A stretch of DNA of 48,254 bases from Thalassobaculum litoreum DSM 18839. GTDB taxonomy: Bacteria > Pseudomonadota > Alphaproteobacteria > Thalassobaculales > Thalassobaculaceae. The notes beneath the pieces were generated by a model, which was not told the origin of the DNA, searched no databases, and saw only the letters and a program-made list of their open reading frames with translations. A program made the position numbers and the translations under genes. How positions within the stretch are numbered: position 1 is the first letter of the stretch; every line of letters begins with the position of its first letter. The DNA lies in the NCBI RefSeq assembly GCF_900102465.1, contig NZ_FNBW01000022.1, forward strand, positions 1 through 48,254, in the 5' to 3' direction. This document shows, piece after piece, positions 16,612 to 24,352 of this stretch.

Positions 16612-17119
16612 GGTCCCATCCCCCCGGACTCATAGCGGTGCACGACATCGGGGAAGATGCGGACCGACAGACGGGAGGGAAGGCAGGCACCGAAAAGGTG
16701 CTGGCACTCCCGTCGTCTGTCGGTGTCGAGTCTTTGAGGCCGCGATCCCCCGAATGCGTCTCCCGCCAAAACTATGAGGTAAATATCGGGGAGAGTCTCA
16801 GAATTGATTCGTGGTAATCATCACGTTGACTCGATGCGATGTGAACGAGTTCTTTGTAGTGTTTGTATGCCTGTCATGATGTTGATGGGGGAATACGAAG
16901 CCATACGGCGTTCGGCTATGGCGCTGGGCTGCCTGGTCTCGCTGGAGCCGGTGCGGACGCGGCTGCGTCCCCGTCTCGTGGACCTCGAAGACTGAGGCCC
17001 GAGCGCACGGGTGGAACGGGTGGAGTAACGCCGCGTTAAGGAACAGTCCTTAGAGTCAGGACGTCCTCTTCCCATCGGCAGTTTGGTGCGCGAGGGGGTG
17101 CGCACGGTCGGGAGTCCAG
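16612..17119. other. 508-base intergenic region between divergent genes
   Basis: The left part holds the large inverted repeat at 16664-16723 in the leader of the protease gene. The middle (about 16770-16870) is AT-richer than its surroundings and should hold divergent promoters, though no clear -35/-10 pair stands out. A possible short frame at 16867-16995 on the + strand (about 42 residues, ending RLRPRLVDLED) has plausible codon use but no ribosome-binding site and is not called. The right part is plain GC-rich leader for the PAS gene. Confidence 0.4.
16664..16723. promoter_or_regulatory. 60-base nested stem-loop in leader of the protease gene
   Basis: The left arm CCGACAGACGGGAG (16664-16677) pairs with 16707-16723, apart from a 3-base bulge. 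Inside, GCACC (16687-16691) pairs with GGTGC (16697-16701) around a GAAAA loop. It lies 53-112 bases upstream of the protease ATG on the minus strand, so in RNA it would form a two-level hairpin in the 5' leader. Attenuation or RNA stability are possible roles. Nothing similar precedes the other genes here. Confidence 0.5.
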
Positions 17120-17665
17120 ATGAAATCACTCAAGCGTTCATCGCAGGCAGGCTCCTTCGACGACTCACGCGAGCACGACGTCGTCGATCACTGCGACCAC
17201 CCCATGGTCGCCGGCTTCGCGGACCTTTGGCACGGCAAGCGGGGATCGCGTGCAGTCCCGGACCGGGCCGATTTCGAGTTTGAGGAACTCGCCCCCTGGT
17301 TCGGCCATGTGATCATCATGGATATGCTCGAGGACGCGGCGGATTTCCGTTACCGTCTGGTGGGGACGGCGGTCACCGGGTTCCTCAACCGCGACTACAC
17401 CGGCCGGACCGTGATGGAGAGCAACTACAGCGGCGCCCAGCAAAAGGTGCTGGACACGTTTCGTCGACCGGCGCGCGAGGGACGTCCGGTGTTCCGCCGG
17501 GGGTATGTGATCTGGGCGGTCGACAAGTCGTGGCGCACCTATCAGAGCGTCCACTGTCCGATCACCGCCGGCGGCACGGGCATCGCGATGACCATCGGCG
17601 TGCTTTACTTCAGCCTGGACCCGGTGATGGCGCCGGACGGCTTGCCCCGCGACCACTGGGGCTGA
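17120..17665 (+). CDS. PAS domain protein (PAS_5 type)
   Basis: A 181-residue soluble protein. Residues about 27-170 match the single-domain PAS_5 family common in Alphaproteobacteria. It has LWHGKRGSRAVPDRADFEFE, then ELAPWFGHVIIMDMLEDA and the core DFRYRLVGTAVTGFLNRDYTG. The C-terminal strand is IAMTIGVLYFSLD. Such proteins probably sense a small ligand or bind a partner, but no output domain is attached. The ATG at 17120 follows the GTCGGGAG-like stretch. No operon partner is evident; the dioxygenase gene begins 120 bases on. Confidence 0.78.
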   Translation: MKSLKRSSQAGSFDDSREHDVVDHCDHPMVAGFADLWHGKRGSRAVPDRADFEFEELAPWFGHVIIMDMLEDAADFRYRLVGTAVTGFLNRDYTGRTVMESNYSGAQQKVLDTFRRPAREGRPVFRRGYVIWAVDKSWRTYQSVHCPITAGGTGIAMTIGVLYFSLDPVMAPDGLPRDHWG

Positions 17666-17785
17666 CCCTTGCGCTGCACACGGACCGGCGCGACTCCGTG
17701 TCTTGCGGCGGCTGCGGTGTTGGCCCAGGCTTGCTTCAACCAATGACGGGCGTCCCGACGAGGACCTCGCGAGGGAGGAGCACCC

Positions 17786-18673
17786 ATGACGGCCTTTACC
17801 ATTGCCCCCGTGCATGACGAATTCGGCGCACGCCTGACCGGCCCGGACCTGAAGCGGCCCCTGACCGATGCCCTGGTCGAAGAGATCCGCGACGCCATCG
17901 ACGCCTATTCGTTTCTCGTCTTCCCCGGTCAGCACCTTCAGGACGACCAGCAGCTGGCCCTGACCAGGGCGCTCGGCGAGCCGGAGGCGAACCACGTCAC
18001 ACTCGGCACGACCGGTCAGGTGGAGCATTTCCACACCATCGGCAACGTGATGGAGGACGGCACCAAATACGGCAACGACCATCAGCGCACCGTGTTCCAG
18101 ACCGGCAACAACCTCTGGCATTCGGACTCGTCGTTCCGCTCGGTGCCGACCTTCGTGTCGATCATGTCTGCCCATGAGGTGCCGGCGCAGGGCGGGGAGA
18201 CGGAGTTCGTCAGCGGCCGTGCCGCCTATGGCCGCCTGTCGGTGGACGAGCAGGCCCGGCTCGACCCGCTGGTCTGCATCCACGATTACGTCTATTCGCG
18301 CTCCAAGGTGGCGCCGGTGTCGGAGTCGCACGCCGCCTCGCTGCCGCCGGTACGCCAGCGGCTGGTCCGGGCCAATCCCCGCACCGGCGCGCGCAACATC
18401 TATATCGGCTCCCATGCCAAGGAGATCGAAGGCTGGAACCACGACGAGAGCCGGGTGCTGCTCGACGCGCTGCTGGCCGAGGCGACCCGTCCGGCCTCGA
18501 TCTACCGCCATCCCTGGCAGGCCGGTGACCTGGTGATCTGGGACAACCGCTGTCTGCTGCACCGCGGGGCCGGCTACGACGCCGATGCCTACCGCCGCCG
18601 CATGCGCCAGACGCGGGTGCACGGCATCTGCAACACGATGGAGGAGGCGGTCCCGCCGCTTGCCGCCGAATAG
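17786..18673 (+). CDS. TauD/TfdA family 2-oxoglutarate- and Fe(II)-dependent dioxygenase
   Basis: A 295-residue enzyme that couples 2-oxoglutarate decarboxylation to substrate hydroxylation. The iron triad is His112 and Asp114 (WHSDSSF) with His259 (WDNRCLLHRG). The 2-oxoglutarate-binding Arg is probably Arg270 or a close neighbour in DADAYRRRMRQTRVHG. Related enzymes act on taurine, 2,4-D and other sulfonates or aryloxy acids; the substrate here is unknown. The ATG has a good site (GGGAGGAGCACCC). The NIPSNAP gene follows by about 120 bases, and a terminator after that gene suggests one unit. Confidence 0.88.
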   Translation: MTAFTIAPVHDEFGARLTGPDLKRPLTDALVEEIRDAIDAYSFLVFPGQHLQDDQQLALTRALGEPEANHVTLGTTGQVEHFHTIGNVMEDGTKYGNDHQRTVFQTGNNLWHSDSSFRSVPTFVSIMSAHEVPAQGGETEFVSGRAAYGRLSVDEQARLDPLVCIHDYVYSRSKVAPVSESHAASLPPVRQRLVRANPRTGARNIYIGSHAKEIEGWNHDESRVLLDALLAEATRPASIYRHPWQAGDLVIWDNRCLLHRGAGYDADAYRRRMRQTRVHGICNTMEEAVPPLAAE

Positions 18674-18795
18674 GCACCCGTGCCGACTTGGACGGTACTG
18701 CCCGTCCGCGACCGACCCGATGATGGCCACCCGATTGATCGCGTATTGAACGACCGCCGGCGGCGATGCCCGGCGGCATGAGGAGGGAGACCCGA

Positions 18796-19431
18796 ATGAT
18801 CTATGAACTGCGCACCTATACCACCCCGGCCGGCAAGGCGCCGGAGCTGGCCCGCCTGTCCGGCGAGATCGGCCGGCCGATCCGCGGCAACGACTACGGC
18901 ACGCTGGAGGGCTACTGGCTGACCGAGATCGGGGCGCTGAACCAGGTGCACCACCTGTGGTCCTACAACGACCTGAACCACCGGGCCGAGCGCCGCGCCG
19001 CCCTGGGCGAGAACGCCGACTGGAAGAACAAGTACCTGACCCAGGCCGGGCCGCTGATCCTGCGCCAGGACATCCGACTGCTGAACCCGATGAAGCCGCT
19101 GGCCCCGCCGTCGGGCGAGGGCCACATCTACGAATACCGCTACTACCGCACCAAGGTCGGCAAGGCGAAGCCGTGGCTGGAGAAATTCCTGGCCGTGCAG
19201 CCGGCGCGCGAGAAGTACTCCAAGAATGTCGGCATCTTCCACACCGAGGCCGGGCAGCCGAACGAGGTCTCCCACATCTGGGTCTATGACAGCTTCGAGC
19301 AACGCATGGAGGCCCGCAACGCCTGTGCCAAGGACCCGGAATGGCAGGCCTTTCTGAAGGACGCCGGCGGCTTCCTGGAGGAGATGCACTCGGTCCTCTG
19401 GTTCCCCTCGGCGCATTCGCCGATGAAGTGA
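18796..19431 (+). CDS. NIPSNAP family protein, two tandem domains
   Basis: A 211-residue protein of two ferredoxin-like alpha/beta barrels. The first is residues 1-105 (MIYELRTYTTPAGKAPELA to the LWSYNDLNHRAERRA helix). The second is about 112-210 (HIYEYRYYRTKVGKAKPWL to WVYDSFEQRMEARNA). NIPSNAP domains occur in bacteria near catabolic genes, but their biochemical role is poorly defined. The start is MIYELRTYT at 18796, preceded by AGGAGGGAG; the in-frame ATG ten codons earlier overlaps that site. A strong hairpin follows the stop codon. Confidence 0.85.
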   Translation: MIYELRTYTTPAGKAPELARLSGEIGRPIRGNDYGTLEGYWLTEIGALNQVHHLWSYNDLNHRAERRAALGENADWKNKYLTQAGPLILRQDIRLLNPMKPLAPPSGEGHIYEYRYYRTKVGKAKPWLEKFLAVQPAREKYSKNVGIFHTEAGQPNEVSHIWVYDSFEQRMEARNACAKDPEWQAFLKDAGGFLEEMHSVLWFPSAHSPMK

Positions 19432-19457
19432 GGGCAGCGGGCTTTTCGGGATATCGG

Positions 19458-19488
19458 ACACCCCTGGGCCTGTTCCCGGGGGTGTTTC
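19458..19488 (+). terminator. Rho-independent terminator after the NIPSNAP gene
   Basis: ACACCCC-T-GGG (19458-19468) faces CCC-G-GGGGTGT (19475-19485), followed by TTT. The stem is GC-rich with a short loop, 27 bases after the stop codon at 19431. Confidence 0.6.
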
Positions 19489-19529
19489 CATTGCGGATGT
19501 CGCTCCCTACGAACCCTTTCTCTCTCATT

Positions 19530-19619
19530 CCCTGGATTGATTCCGGGGCCTACGGCAAGGCCTCGCACGACCCCATGCGCCCGAGATGCGAAAGGGTGGG
19601 CCCCGGAATAAATCCGGGG
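19530..19619. repeat. long imperfect inverted repeat (intergenic palindromic element)
   Basis: Arms 19530-19550 and 19599-19619 are complementary at 19 of 21 positions (core GGATTGATTCCGGGGCC against GGCCCCGGAATAAATCC), with a 48-base loop. The flanks TCTCATTCC and GGGAATGAGG extend the symmetry. Intergenic elements of this kind, built on a 'GGAATAAATCC'-like core, recur in alphaproteobacterial genomes. It lies between the convergent NIPSNAP and TRAP genes and may also help to end transcription. Confidence 0.55.
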
Positions 19620-19654
19620 AGTGAAGAAGGGGGAATGAGGGGAGGCGCCCCCTC

Positions 19655-20293
19655 TCAGTTGAACGCCGAGAAATTCCGTTCGGTGATCGCCTCGGTCCGG
19701 GTCTCCTGTGCCAGTTCCGGCGGGCCGAACAGGCGTACGAAGACGCGCAGCACCACCGACAGCCCGGCCAGCAGCAGCAGGCCCGGTCCCAGCACCATGA
19801 AGAACTTGATGAACCAGCGCTCGCCGATGCCGTTGGTCTCGCCCGCCGTCTCGTCATGCACCCAGGCGATCCAGAAGAAGTCGAAGCAGTCGGCGGTGAA
19901 GATCGCCACGAACGGCAGCAGCAGGAACAGCCCGCCCAGGAACTCCACCCAGAGCCGGCCCCGCTCCCCCAGCTTTCCGCGCAGCATGTCGAGCCGCACA
20001 TGGGCGTTGCAGGCGCAGGCATAGCCCAGCGCGCAGAGCATGATGATCGCGTGCAGGTGCCACTCCGCGTCCTGCATCGCCGGCGAGTTCAGGTAGAAAT
20101 GCAGGTCGCTCTCCATCACGAACTCGAACTTGCGCAGGTAGCGGCGGGCCAGCGCGTCGAACAGGATGATGGCGATCAGCGGCAGGAACAGCCAGGACAC
20201 CGCCTGGCCGACCCATACCGCCGGCCGCTCCAGTGCGTCGGCGGCGCGCAGCATGTGGCGCCAGGGGGTAGGTCGGTCGGGGCGGGCGGTCAT
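19655..20293 (-). CDS. TRAP transporter small permease (DctQ type)
   Basis: A 212-residue inner-membrane protein with about four transmembrane helices, for example AVSWLFLPLIAIILFDALAR, IIMLCALGYACACNAHV, FLGGLFLLLPFVAIFTADC and FFMVLGPGLLLLAGLSVVLR. The DctQ signature is a cluster near ARRYLRKFEF and HVRLDMLRGKLGERGR. With the large permease it forms the membrane part of a sodium- or proton-driven uptake system for organic acids. The ATG at 20293 follows GAGGGGACC, 13 bases after the large-permease stop. Tail residues 195-212 are polar. Confidence 0.88.
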   Translation of the reverse strand: MTARPDRPTPWRHMLRAADALERPAVWVGQAVSWLFLPLIAIILFDALARRYLRKFEFVMESDLHFYLNSPAMQDAEWHLHAIIMLCALGYACACNAHVRLDMLRGKLGERGRLWVEFLGGLFLLLPFVAIFTADCFDFFWIAWVHDETAGETNGIGERWFIKFFMVLGPGLLLLAGLSVVLRVFVRLFGPPELAQETRTEAITERNFSAFN

Positions 20294-20306
20294 GGCGGTC
20301 CCCTCC

Positions 20307-21677
20307 TCAGTCGATGAACAGCCAGTGCGGCAGGGCGGTCACCAGTTCCGGCTCGGCCATGACGATGGCGACGCAGAGCATCTGCAGGATCACGAAGGGC
20401 ACGATCCCCACATAGATCTGCCGCATGGTGATGGACGCCGGTGCCACTCCCTTGATGTAGAACAGCGACAGGCCCATCGGCGGCGTGAGGAACGAGGTCT
20501 GCAGCGTGATCGCCACCAGCACGGCGAACCAGTACAGCACGTCGCCCTGGGCGATATGCGGGCCGAAATCCAGCGGGGCGACGATCGGGCCGAAGATCGG
20601 GATGGCGATCAGCATGATCTCCAGCACGTCGAAGAAGAACCCCATCAGGAAGATCAGCGCGATCACCATGATCAGGATGCCCCAGGCGTCGAGCTGGGCG
20701 GCGTCGATCAGCAGATAGACGATCTCGTCGCCGCCCAGGATCCGGAACACGAAGGCGAAGCTGGTGGCGCCGATGAACAGCACGAAGATCATGCCGACCG
20801 TCATGGCCGAGCGGTGCAGGCTCTCGCGCAGCCGTCCGTCGCGCAGATTGCCGCGCAGCCAGGCCAGCAGCAGCGCGCCGCCAGCCCCAACCGCCGCCGA
20901 CTCGGTGATGGTGGCCAGGCCGGACAGCACCGAGCCCATGACCAGGAAGATCAGGATCGCCGGCGGCACGATGCCGCGCGCCAGCACGCCCCAGAACTCC
21001 CGCGGGTCGCGGTCCTTCGGCGGCGGCGGGAGGCGGGGCGCCGCGCCCTTCACCAGGAAGGCGTAGCCGGCGATGTACAGCAGGTAGAGGCCGGAGAGCA
21101 GCAGTCCCGGCCAGATCACCGCGGCGAACAGATAGCCGAAGGAGATCTGCATCATTTCGCTGAGGAACACGATCAGGATGCTGGGTGGGATCAGGATGCC
21201 CAGCGTGGAGGAGGCGGCGATGGTCCCGAGCGCCAGGGACGGCCGGTACCCCGCCTTCAGCATGGTCGGCAGGGCGATCAGGGTCAGCATGATGACCGAG
21301 GCGCCGACCACGCCGGTGATGGCGGCGAAGATCACCCCCATGAGGGTCACCGCCAGCGCCATGCCGCCGGGCACGGGCCGCAGCAGCATCTGCAGCGCCT
21401 CCAGCAGGTCCTGGGCGATGCGCGAGCGCTCCAGCATCACGCCCATGAACACGAACAGCGGCACGGCGATGATCTGCAGGTTCTCCGCGATGCTCCACAC
21501 CCGCGGCACGAAGACGAAGAACTCCGGATAGGAGAACACGTCCAGCCCCATGCCGATGAAGCCGAACAGGATCGCCGTCCCGCCCAGCGCGAACCCGATC
21601 GGGTAGCTGGTGAAGACGAGGCCCATCAATGTCAGGAACATGAAGAGCGGCAGCAGATCGATGATCAGGTCGGTCAA
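20307..21677 (-). CDS. TRAP transporter large permease (DctM type)
   Basis: A 456-residue membrane protein with roughly 11-12 hydrophobic helices and DctM landmarks: GGMALAVTLMGVIFAAITGV, LGTIAASSTLGILIPPSI, FLMGFFFDVLEIMLIAIPIF and TSFLTPPMGLSLFYIKGV. It moves the substrate that a periplasmic binding protein delivers. The start appears to be TTG at 21677 (GGAAG about 5 bases upstream), as no ATG gives the expected N-terminus. No dctP gene lies on either side within the window, so the binding protein must be encoded elsewhere and the substrate cannot be guessed. Confidence 0.9.
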   Translation of the reverse strand: MTDLIIDLLPLFMFLTLMGLVFTSYPIGFALGGTAILFGFIGMGLDVFSYPEFFVFVPRVWSIAENLQIIAVPLFVFMGVMLERSRIAQDLLEALQMLLRPVPGGMALAVTLMGVIFAAITGVVGASVIMLTLIALPTMLKAGYRPSLALGTIAASSTLGILIPPSILIVFLSEMMQISFGYLFAAVIWPGLLLSGLYLLYIAGYAFLVKGAAPRLPPPPKDRDPREFWGVLARGIVPPAILIFLVMGSVLSGLATITESAAVGAGGALLLAWLRGNLRDGRLRESLHRSAMTVGMIFVLFIGATSFAFVFRILGGDEIVYLLIDAAQLDAWGILIMVIALIFLMGFFFDVLEIMLIAIPIFGPIVAPLDFGPHIAQGDVLYWFAVLVAITLQTSFLTPPMGLSLFYIKGVAPASITMRQIYVGIVPFVILQMLCVAIVMAEPELVTALPHWLFID

Positions 21678-21784
21678 GCGGGCTTCCAGGGCGAAGACGG
21701 TCGTCGGGAATTAGGCCCGGTCCGGTGCGATCCGGCAACCGGGTCTGCGCGTTCGGTCCGGCATACGGATCGCGTGGGCGGGCC

Positions 21785-22150
21785 TCAGACCCGTCCGATC
21801 GGCCCGATGAAGGAATAGCCGACCGCATGGGCCGAGGGGATCGGGGCCTCGACCTCCATGGTCGCCTCGATCTTGCGGCGCAGGCGGCGGACGGCCTGGT
21901 CGACATCGCGATGGTCGGGTAGGTCGACCGTCTTGCCGAGCCGCTCGGCGATCTCGTAGCGCGAGACTGGCTCGCCGGGCCGCTCCCCGGTCGCCGCCAG
22001 ATTCCGCGCGGCCTCGGCCGGCGCAGGCGCGCCATCCGGGGCGACCAGCTCCGCGCGCGCCAGCGGCGTCACAGCCGCTCGTGTTCCGTCCAAGGAGACC
22101 ATCGGCTCGGTCAGCCGAATGCGGGTGGATTGGGAAGAGTGATCTTGCAT
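21785..22150 (-). CDS. stand-alone OmpR/PhoB-type winged-helix DNA-binding protein
   Basis: A 121-residue protein whose body matches the trans_reg_C winged helix: VSLDGTRAAVTPLARAEL, then SRYEIAERLGKTVDLP (where ESLL..LW normally sits), DVDQAVRRLRRKIE (recognition helix) and AVGYSFIGPI (wing). No receiver domain precedes it. The ATG at 22150 was chosen where the winged-helix leader begins; no good ribosome-binding site is seen. It lies 107 bases upstream of dctM on the same strand and diverges from the lipoprotein gene across an AT-rich gap, so it could control either. Which is unknown. Confidence 0.72.
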   Translation of the reverse strand: MQDHSSQSTRIRLTEPMVSLDGTRAAVTPLARAELVAPDGAPAPAEAARNLAATGERPGEPVSRYEIAERLGKTVDLPDHRDVDQAVRRLRRKIEATMEVEAPIPSAHAVGYSFIGPIGRV

Positions 22151-22220
22151 CGAGTTTTTGTTGGATAATATGAACTCTTTTAAATTGTATATAAAAAGGT
22201 GATATTCTCTCAAATGGTGG
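22149..22220. promoter_or_regulatory. AT-rich divergent promoter island
   Basis: About 70 bases with strikingly high A/T (runs such as TTTTAAATTGTATATAAAAAGG) inside GC-rich DNA, between the winged-helix gene and the lipoprotein gene. It is the likeliest site for divergent promoters or for regulator or nucleoid-protein binding. Candidate -10 hexamers (GATAAT, TATAAA) are present, but no convincing -35 partner was assigned. Confidence 0.45.
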
Positions 22221-22364
22221 GCATCGGGGGTCGGGTCGACCCGACCTGACCGCGATATGCGGCGACGAAATGTGCCATGCCAAGGAGGCGACGAACCAAC
22301 AGGCGGGATCACGCACCGACGGGTGACCGGTTGGGTCTGAGCATGCAAGCTGGGGGGCTTTGAT

Positions 22365-24350
22365 ATGCGACGAGAATTCCTTGAGAAAGGCATTGCCGAT
22401 CCGATTCTGCGCAAGGCCGCGCGGGGAGCGGTGCTGAGCGCAAGCCTGTTCATGACGTCCTGCAGCGGGGTGCTCGTTCCGGTTCACGCACCGGACTCGG
22501 TGAGTCGGCCGGCCTTCATGGCGGTCGACGACAGCTTCGCGGGCAACCTTCCCCAATCGATCAAGTACGCTAATGACTGGCGCGCGGAGCTTTACCAGTC
22601 CGTGGACAACCAGACGAAGGTCCGTTCCGGTCTGGCACTGACCCTGATCCCGTTGACCGCGACGCTTGTGTATCTCGGGATCAACGGCTCTACCACGGAG
22701 CTTTTCTCCGGGCTCAGCATCGGTGGCGCCACCGCCTACACGGCGAGCACCCTGTTCGTCGACGGTGTCCGCGACCGGATCAACATGGCGGGCGCCAAGG
22801 CCCTGACCTGTGCGGTCGCCAGCGTCGGTCCGATGCTCGTCACGAAGGGCGAGTACGAAAGCTTTACGACAAGTCTCTACGGCACAGCGTCGGCTCCGGG
22901 CCTCACTAGCCGCATCGTCAGCCTGGAAGGCAAGCTCGCCAGCGTTGGGGTGGCGGCGGCCGTGCAGAGAGACGCCCAGGCGGCGATCGCCTTCGCCCGG
23001 ACCGCGCGGGAGGCCGGCTTCGCCCTCGACGGCGACCTGAATCGGGCGGCCAGCGAGCTGGTCACGACCGTCGATGGCATCGTCAATCAGGTGAACACGC
23101 AGATCGTCGCCCGGCTCCCGGACCCGACCCAGATCCTGAGCGCCGCGAGATCAATCAACTCGGCTGGCCTGTCGCCGCTCGGCAGCTTCACGCCGCCGCA
23201 ACAGGACGACGATTCGCGGGGAGGAACCCAGGGCGGCATCGGCTTTCTACTGCTACCCGCGGTGGATCCGGGCGGCGTCTCCGCAGCCATCGAGTCCGAG
23301 ACGGCGGAGCTTCGGCAGGCGGCCGAGGCGGTCAACCGGTTCGTCGAGATCGTCAATGCCCGCCGCGCCAAGGTAGGCTCGCGGGATGCCTGCACGGTCG
23401 ATCAGGTCGATACCAACTTCTCGGTGACCCCGGCCACCACCGAAGTCACCCTGACCCCCGGCACGCCGTTCGAATTCTCGGTGCAGTCGGAGGGCGGCAT
23501 TCCGACCGCCCAGATCGTCGGCAATCGGCCGGCCGGGCTCAATGTCGATATCGGCGTGGCCGGCGGCAGCTACACGGTCACTGTCGACCCGGTTCAGGGC
23601 ACGGTCGCCGAGGGCGCGACCGCGACCCTGCTGATCGCCGAAGCCAAGGGCCCCGGCAAGGCGCTGGTCAAGCTGGTCGTGCCCGGCAACAAGCCGGCGG
23701 AGACCAACGCACTGACGGGTGGACCCTTCGCCTGTTCGAACATCGCGCAGGTCGATAAGACCTTGGCTGAGGCACCGCAGACACCGCTGGAACTGGAGCT
23801 CGTCTCGGCCGGCGACCCGGACGGGCCGGAAAAGGAACGCAAGAAGAAGAATGTCAGGGCCCTGCAGACGGCGATCGGTCTGACCGGAACCGCCGTAGAC
23901 GGAACCATTGGAAAGACGACGCGTAGCCGGCTTTGCACCTGGCTCACCGCCAACGCCAAGGACATTGCCAATCCGGTGGCCGTGTTCACCGAGCCGGTGG
24001 TCCAGCTTCTTGGGGTGACGTTGGAACAGCCGCCCGCGGCAGCTACCGTGGCGCCGGCAGGGCCGCAGAGTACGTTCGAGGATGCGCTCGCCGCGAACGA
24101 GGCGGCGGTAAAGGAGATCCAGGCGTCCCTCGGCGTGACCCAGAGTGGCAAGATCGATGCAGCCACCCGGTCAGCGGTCGCCGCGCATCTCAAGACGATC
24201 GGCTTGCCGATCGCGGATCTCGAGAGCACCTGGCCGGAGGGGCTGCTCAGCAAGCAGCTCGTCGAGAGCATCGTCGCAACACCCTCGGCAGCCCTGGCGG
24301 AGATCCTGGCGGCGGCCAGCGATGGCGACTATGCGCCGCGCGGTAACTGA
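22365..24350 (+). CDS. large lipoprotein with Ig-like and two peptidoglycan-binding-like segments
   Basis: A 661-residue protein of no family I know as a whole. It starts with a basic N-terminus and a hydrophobic stretch ending LFMTSC, a plausible lipobox with Cys33. A second hydrophobic region (about 88-130, LALTLIPLTATLVYLGING) could be a membrane hairpin. Helical segments follow (about 180-340), then a beta-rich Ig-like part (about 350-440). Two segments resemble peptidoglycan-binding repeats: residues 496-527 (NVRALQTAIGLTGTAVDG) and 582-611 (VKEIQASLGVTQSGKIDAA). This suggests an envelope anchor that touches the cell wall. The next gene, a protease-muralytic fusion, begins 2 bases after its stop, so the products probably act together. 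Confidence 0.7.
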   Translation: MRREFLEKGIADPILRKAARGAVLSASLFMTSCSGVLVPVHAPDSVSRPAFMAVDDSFAGNLPQSIKYANDWRAELYQSVDNQTKVRSGLALTLIPLTATLVYLGINGSTTELFSGLSIGGATAYTASTLFVDGVRDRINMAGAKALTCAVASVGPMLVTKGEYESFTTSLYGTASAPGLTSRIVSLEGKLASVGVAAAVQRDAQAAIAFARTAREAGFALDGDLNRAASELVTTVDGIVNQVNTQIVARLPDPTQILSAARSINSAGLSPLGSFTPPQQDDDSRGGTQGGIGFLLLPAVDPGGVSAAIESETAELRQAAEAVNRFVEIVNARRAKVGSRDACTVDQVDTNFSVTPATTEVTLTPGTPFEFSVQSEGGIPTAQIVGNRPAGLNVDIGVAGGSYTVTVDPVQGTVAEGATATLLIAEAKGPGKALVKLVVPGNKPAETNALTGGPFACSNIAQVDKTLAEAPQTPLELELVSAGDPDGPEKERKKKNVRALQTAIGLTGTAVDGTIGKTTRSRLCTWLTANAKDIANPVAVFTEPVVQLLGVTLEQPPAAATVAPAGPQSTFEDALAANEAAVKEIQASLGVTQSGKIDAATRSAVAAHLKTIGLPIADLESTWPEGLLSKQLVESIVATPSAALAEILAAASDGDYAPRGN

Positions 24351-24352
24351 TC

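Noticed and set aside
16867-16995. Possible small gene of about 42 codons on the + strand
   Set aside because: Codon use is plausible but there is no ribosome-binding site and no family; recorded in the intergenic entry only.
17165-19528. 787-codon minus-strand frame spanning three + strand genes
   Set aside because: It covers PAS, dioxygenase and NIPSNAP genes that are each well supported. Its product is Arg/Gly/Pro-rich.
20166-21818. 550-codon + strand frame opposite the TRAP permeases
   Set aside because: The product is an extreme Gln/His/Asp/Glu-rich sequence, the typical antisense image of membrane-protein codons.
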